Below are positions 29,860-29,919 of a DNA stretch of 29,919 nucleotides, in pieces. This DNA comes from a bacterium. GTDB lineage: Bacteria; Chloroflexota; Dormibacteria; UBA8260; Bog-877. Below the pieces are notes generated by a model. That model worked only from the letters and a program-made list of their open reading frames with translations, was not told the origin of the DNA and ran no database searches. The translations under genes and the position numbers were made by a program. The stretch lies in NCBI GenBank assembly GCA_021802115.1, contig JAKABA010000032.1, positions 1 through 29,919 of the forward strand. Reading direction: 5' to 3'. Positions within the stretch are counted from its first letter, which is position 1. Each line of letters begins with the position of its first letter.

Positions 29860-29919
29860 GTGACCATCCGCCAGCTGATCGATGGCCGAGACCCCAGGGT
29901 CCAAGCGGGCCCGGATGGA
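29860..29919 (+). CDS. Possible 5' end of a gene running off the window
   Basis: GTG 29860 opens a frame, VTIRQLIDGRDPRVQAGPDG, that stays open to the edge. It resembles the first residues of some CBS-domain proteins, but 20 codons are too few to be sure. The nearest GGAGG lies about 15 bases upstream, too far to support this start. Other frames are also open to the edge. Confidence 0.25.
   Translation, partial: MTIRQLIDGRDPRVQAGPDG

Noticed and set aside
1..29919. CRISPR arrays, insertion sequences, integrases, tRNA or rRNA genes
   Set aside because: Scanned the text for repeated spacered units, transposase motifs, tRNA-like cloverleaf ends and conserved rRNA strings and found none. A covariance-model search was not possible.

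Overview
The window is about 30 kb of very GC-rich bacterial chromosome, densely packed with ordinary metabolic genes. I saw no phage, transposon, CRISPR, rRNA or tRNA. Many GTG and TTG starts, frequent NTGA stop/start overlaps, and several genes whose start codon lies exactly 6 bases after a TANNNT -10 box (leaderless transcription) point to a high-GC Terrabacteria lineage. An actinobacterial, Chloroflexota or Dormibacterota-like organism fits. That placement is inference: there is no phylogenetic marker here. A SCO1664-family protein and a short 'archaeal/Thermotoga-type' AdoHcy hydrolase are compatible with it.

Layout. (1) 0.1-3 kb: a leaderless GrpB-family gene (-) diverges from a leaderless apt followed by ahcY (+). 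(2) 3-4.2 kb: a roughly 500 bp non-coding gap with hairpins, then a PAP2 phosphatase. (3) 4.3-8.8 kb: NCS1 purine/pyrimidine permease, isochorismatase-fold hydrolase and a cytosolic MGH1/GH63-like glycosidase, chained by overlaps. (4) 8.9-10.9 kb (-): inosine/uridine-type nucleoside hydrolase and ribokinase. (5) 11.1-14 kb (+): CoA-acylating (methyl)malonate-semialdehyde dehydrogenase and a class III omega-aminotransferase with an ATGA overlap. A perfect 17-bp palindrome lies between the divergent arms 4 and 5. (6) 14-18.4 kb: metK with a short upstream ORF, then manC, phosphomannomutase and a cupin mannose-6-phosphate isomerase (GDP-mannose synthesis). (7) 18.5-19.3 kb: an unknown membrane protein. 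(8) 19.5-25.3 kb: GABA-type aminotransferase, aldehyde dehydrogenase, acyl-CoA dehydrogenase, alpha/beta hydrolase with a Cys nucleophile elbow, and ThpR, almost all overlapping. (9) 25.2-29.6 kb: SCO1664-type kinase-like protein (-), DedA protein, a large MFS transporter fused to a cytidylate-kinase-like domain, and a MerR regulator. The right edge may carry the first 20 codons of another gene.

How the genes fit together (inference from families). Regions 3-5 form a coherent nucleoside-use island. The permease would take up a base or related heterocycle. The nucleoside hydrolase would split nucleosides to base plus ribose, and ribokinase would capture the ribose. Aminotransferase plus MmsA would turn beta-alanine, the product of reductive uracil breakdown, into acetyl-CoA. 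MetK, AhcY and Apt belong to the methyl cycle and its adenine salvage. Region 8 looks like degradation of an omega-amino acid such as 4-aminobutyrate or 5-aminovalerate to an acyl-CoA.

The least expected items are the MFS-nucleotide-kinase fusion, the metK short ORF, the lack of a canonical start in manC, the palindrome at 10900-10916, and the glycosidase embedded in a heterocycle-uptake operon.
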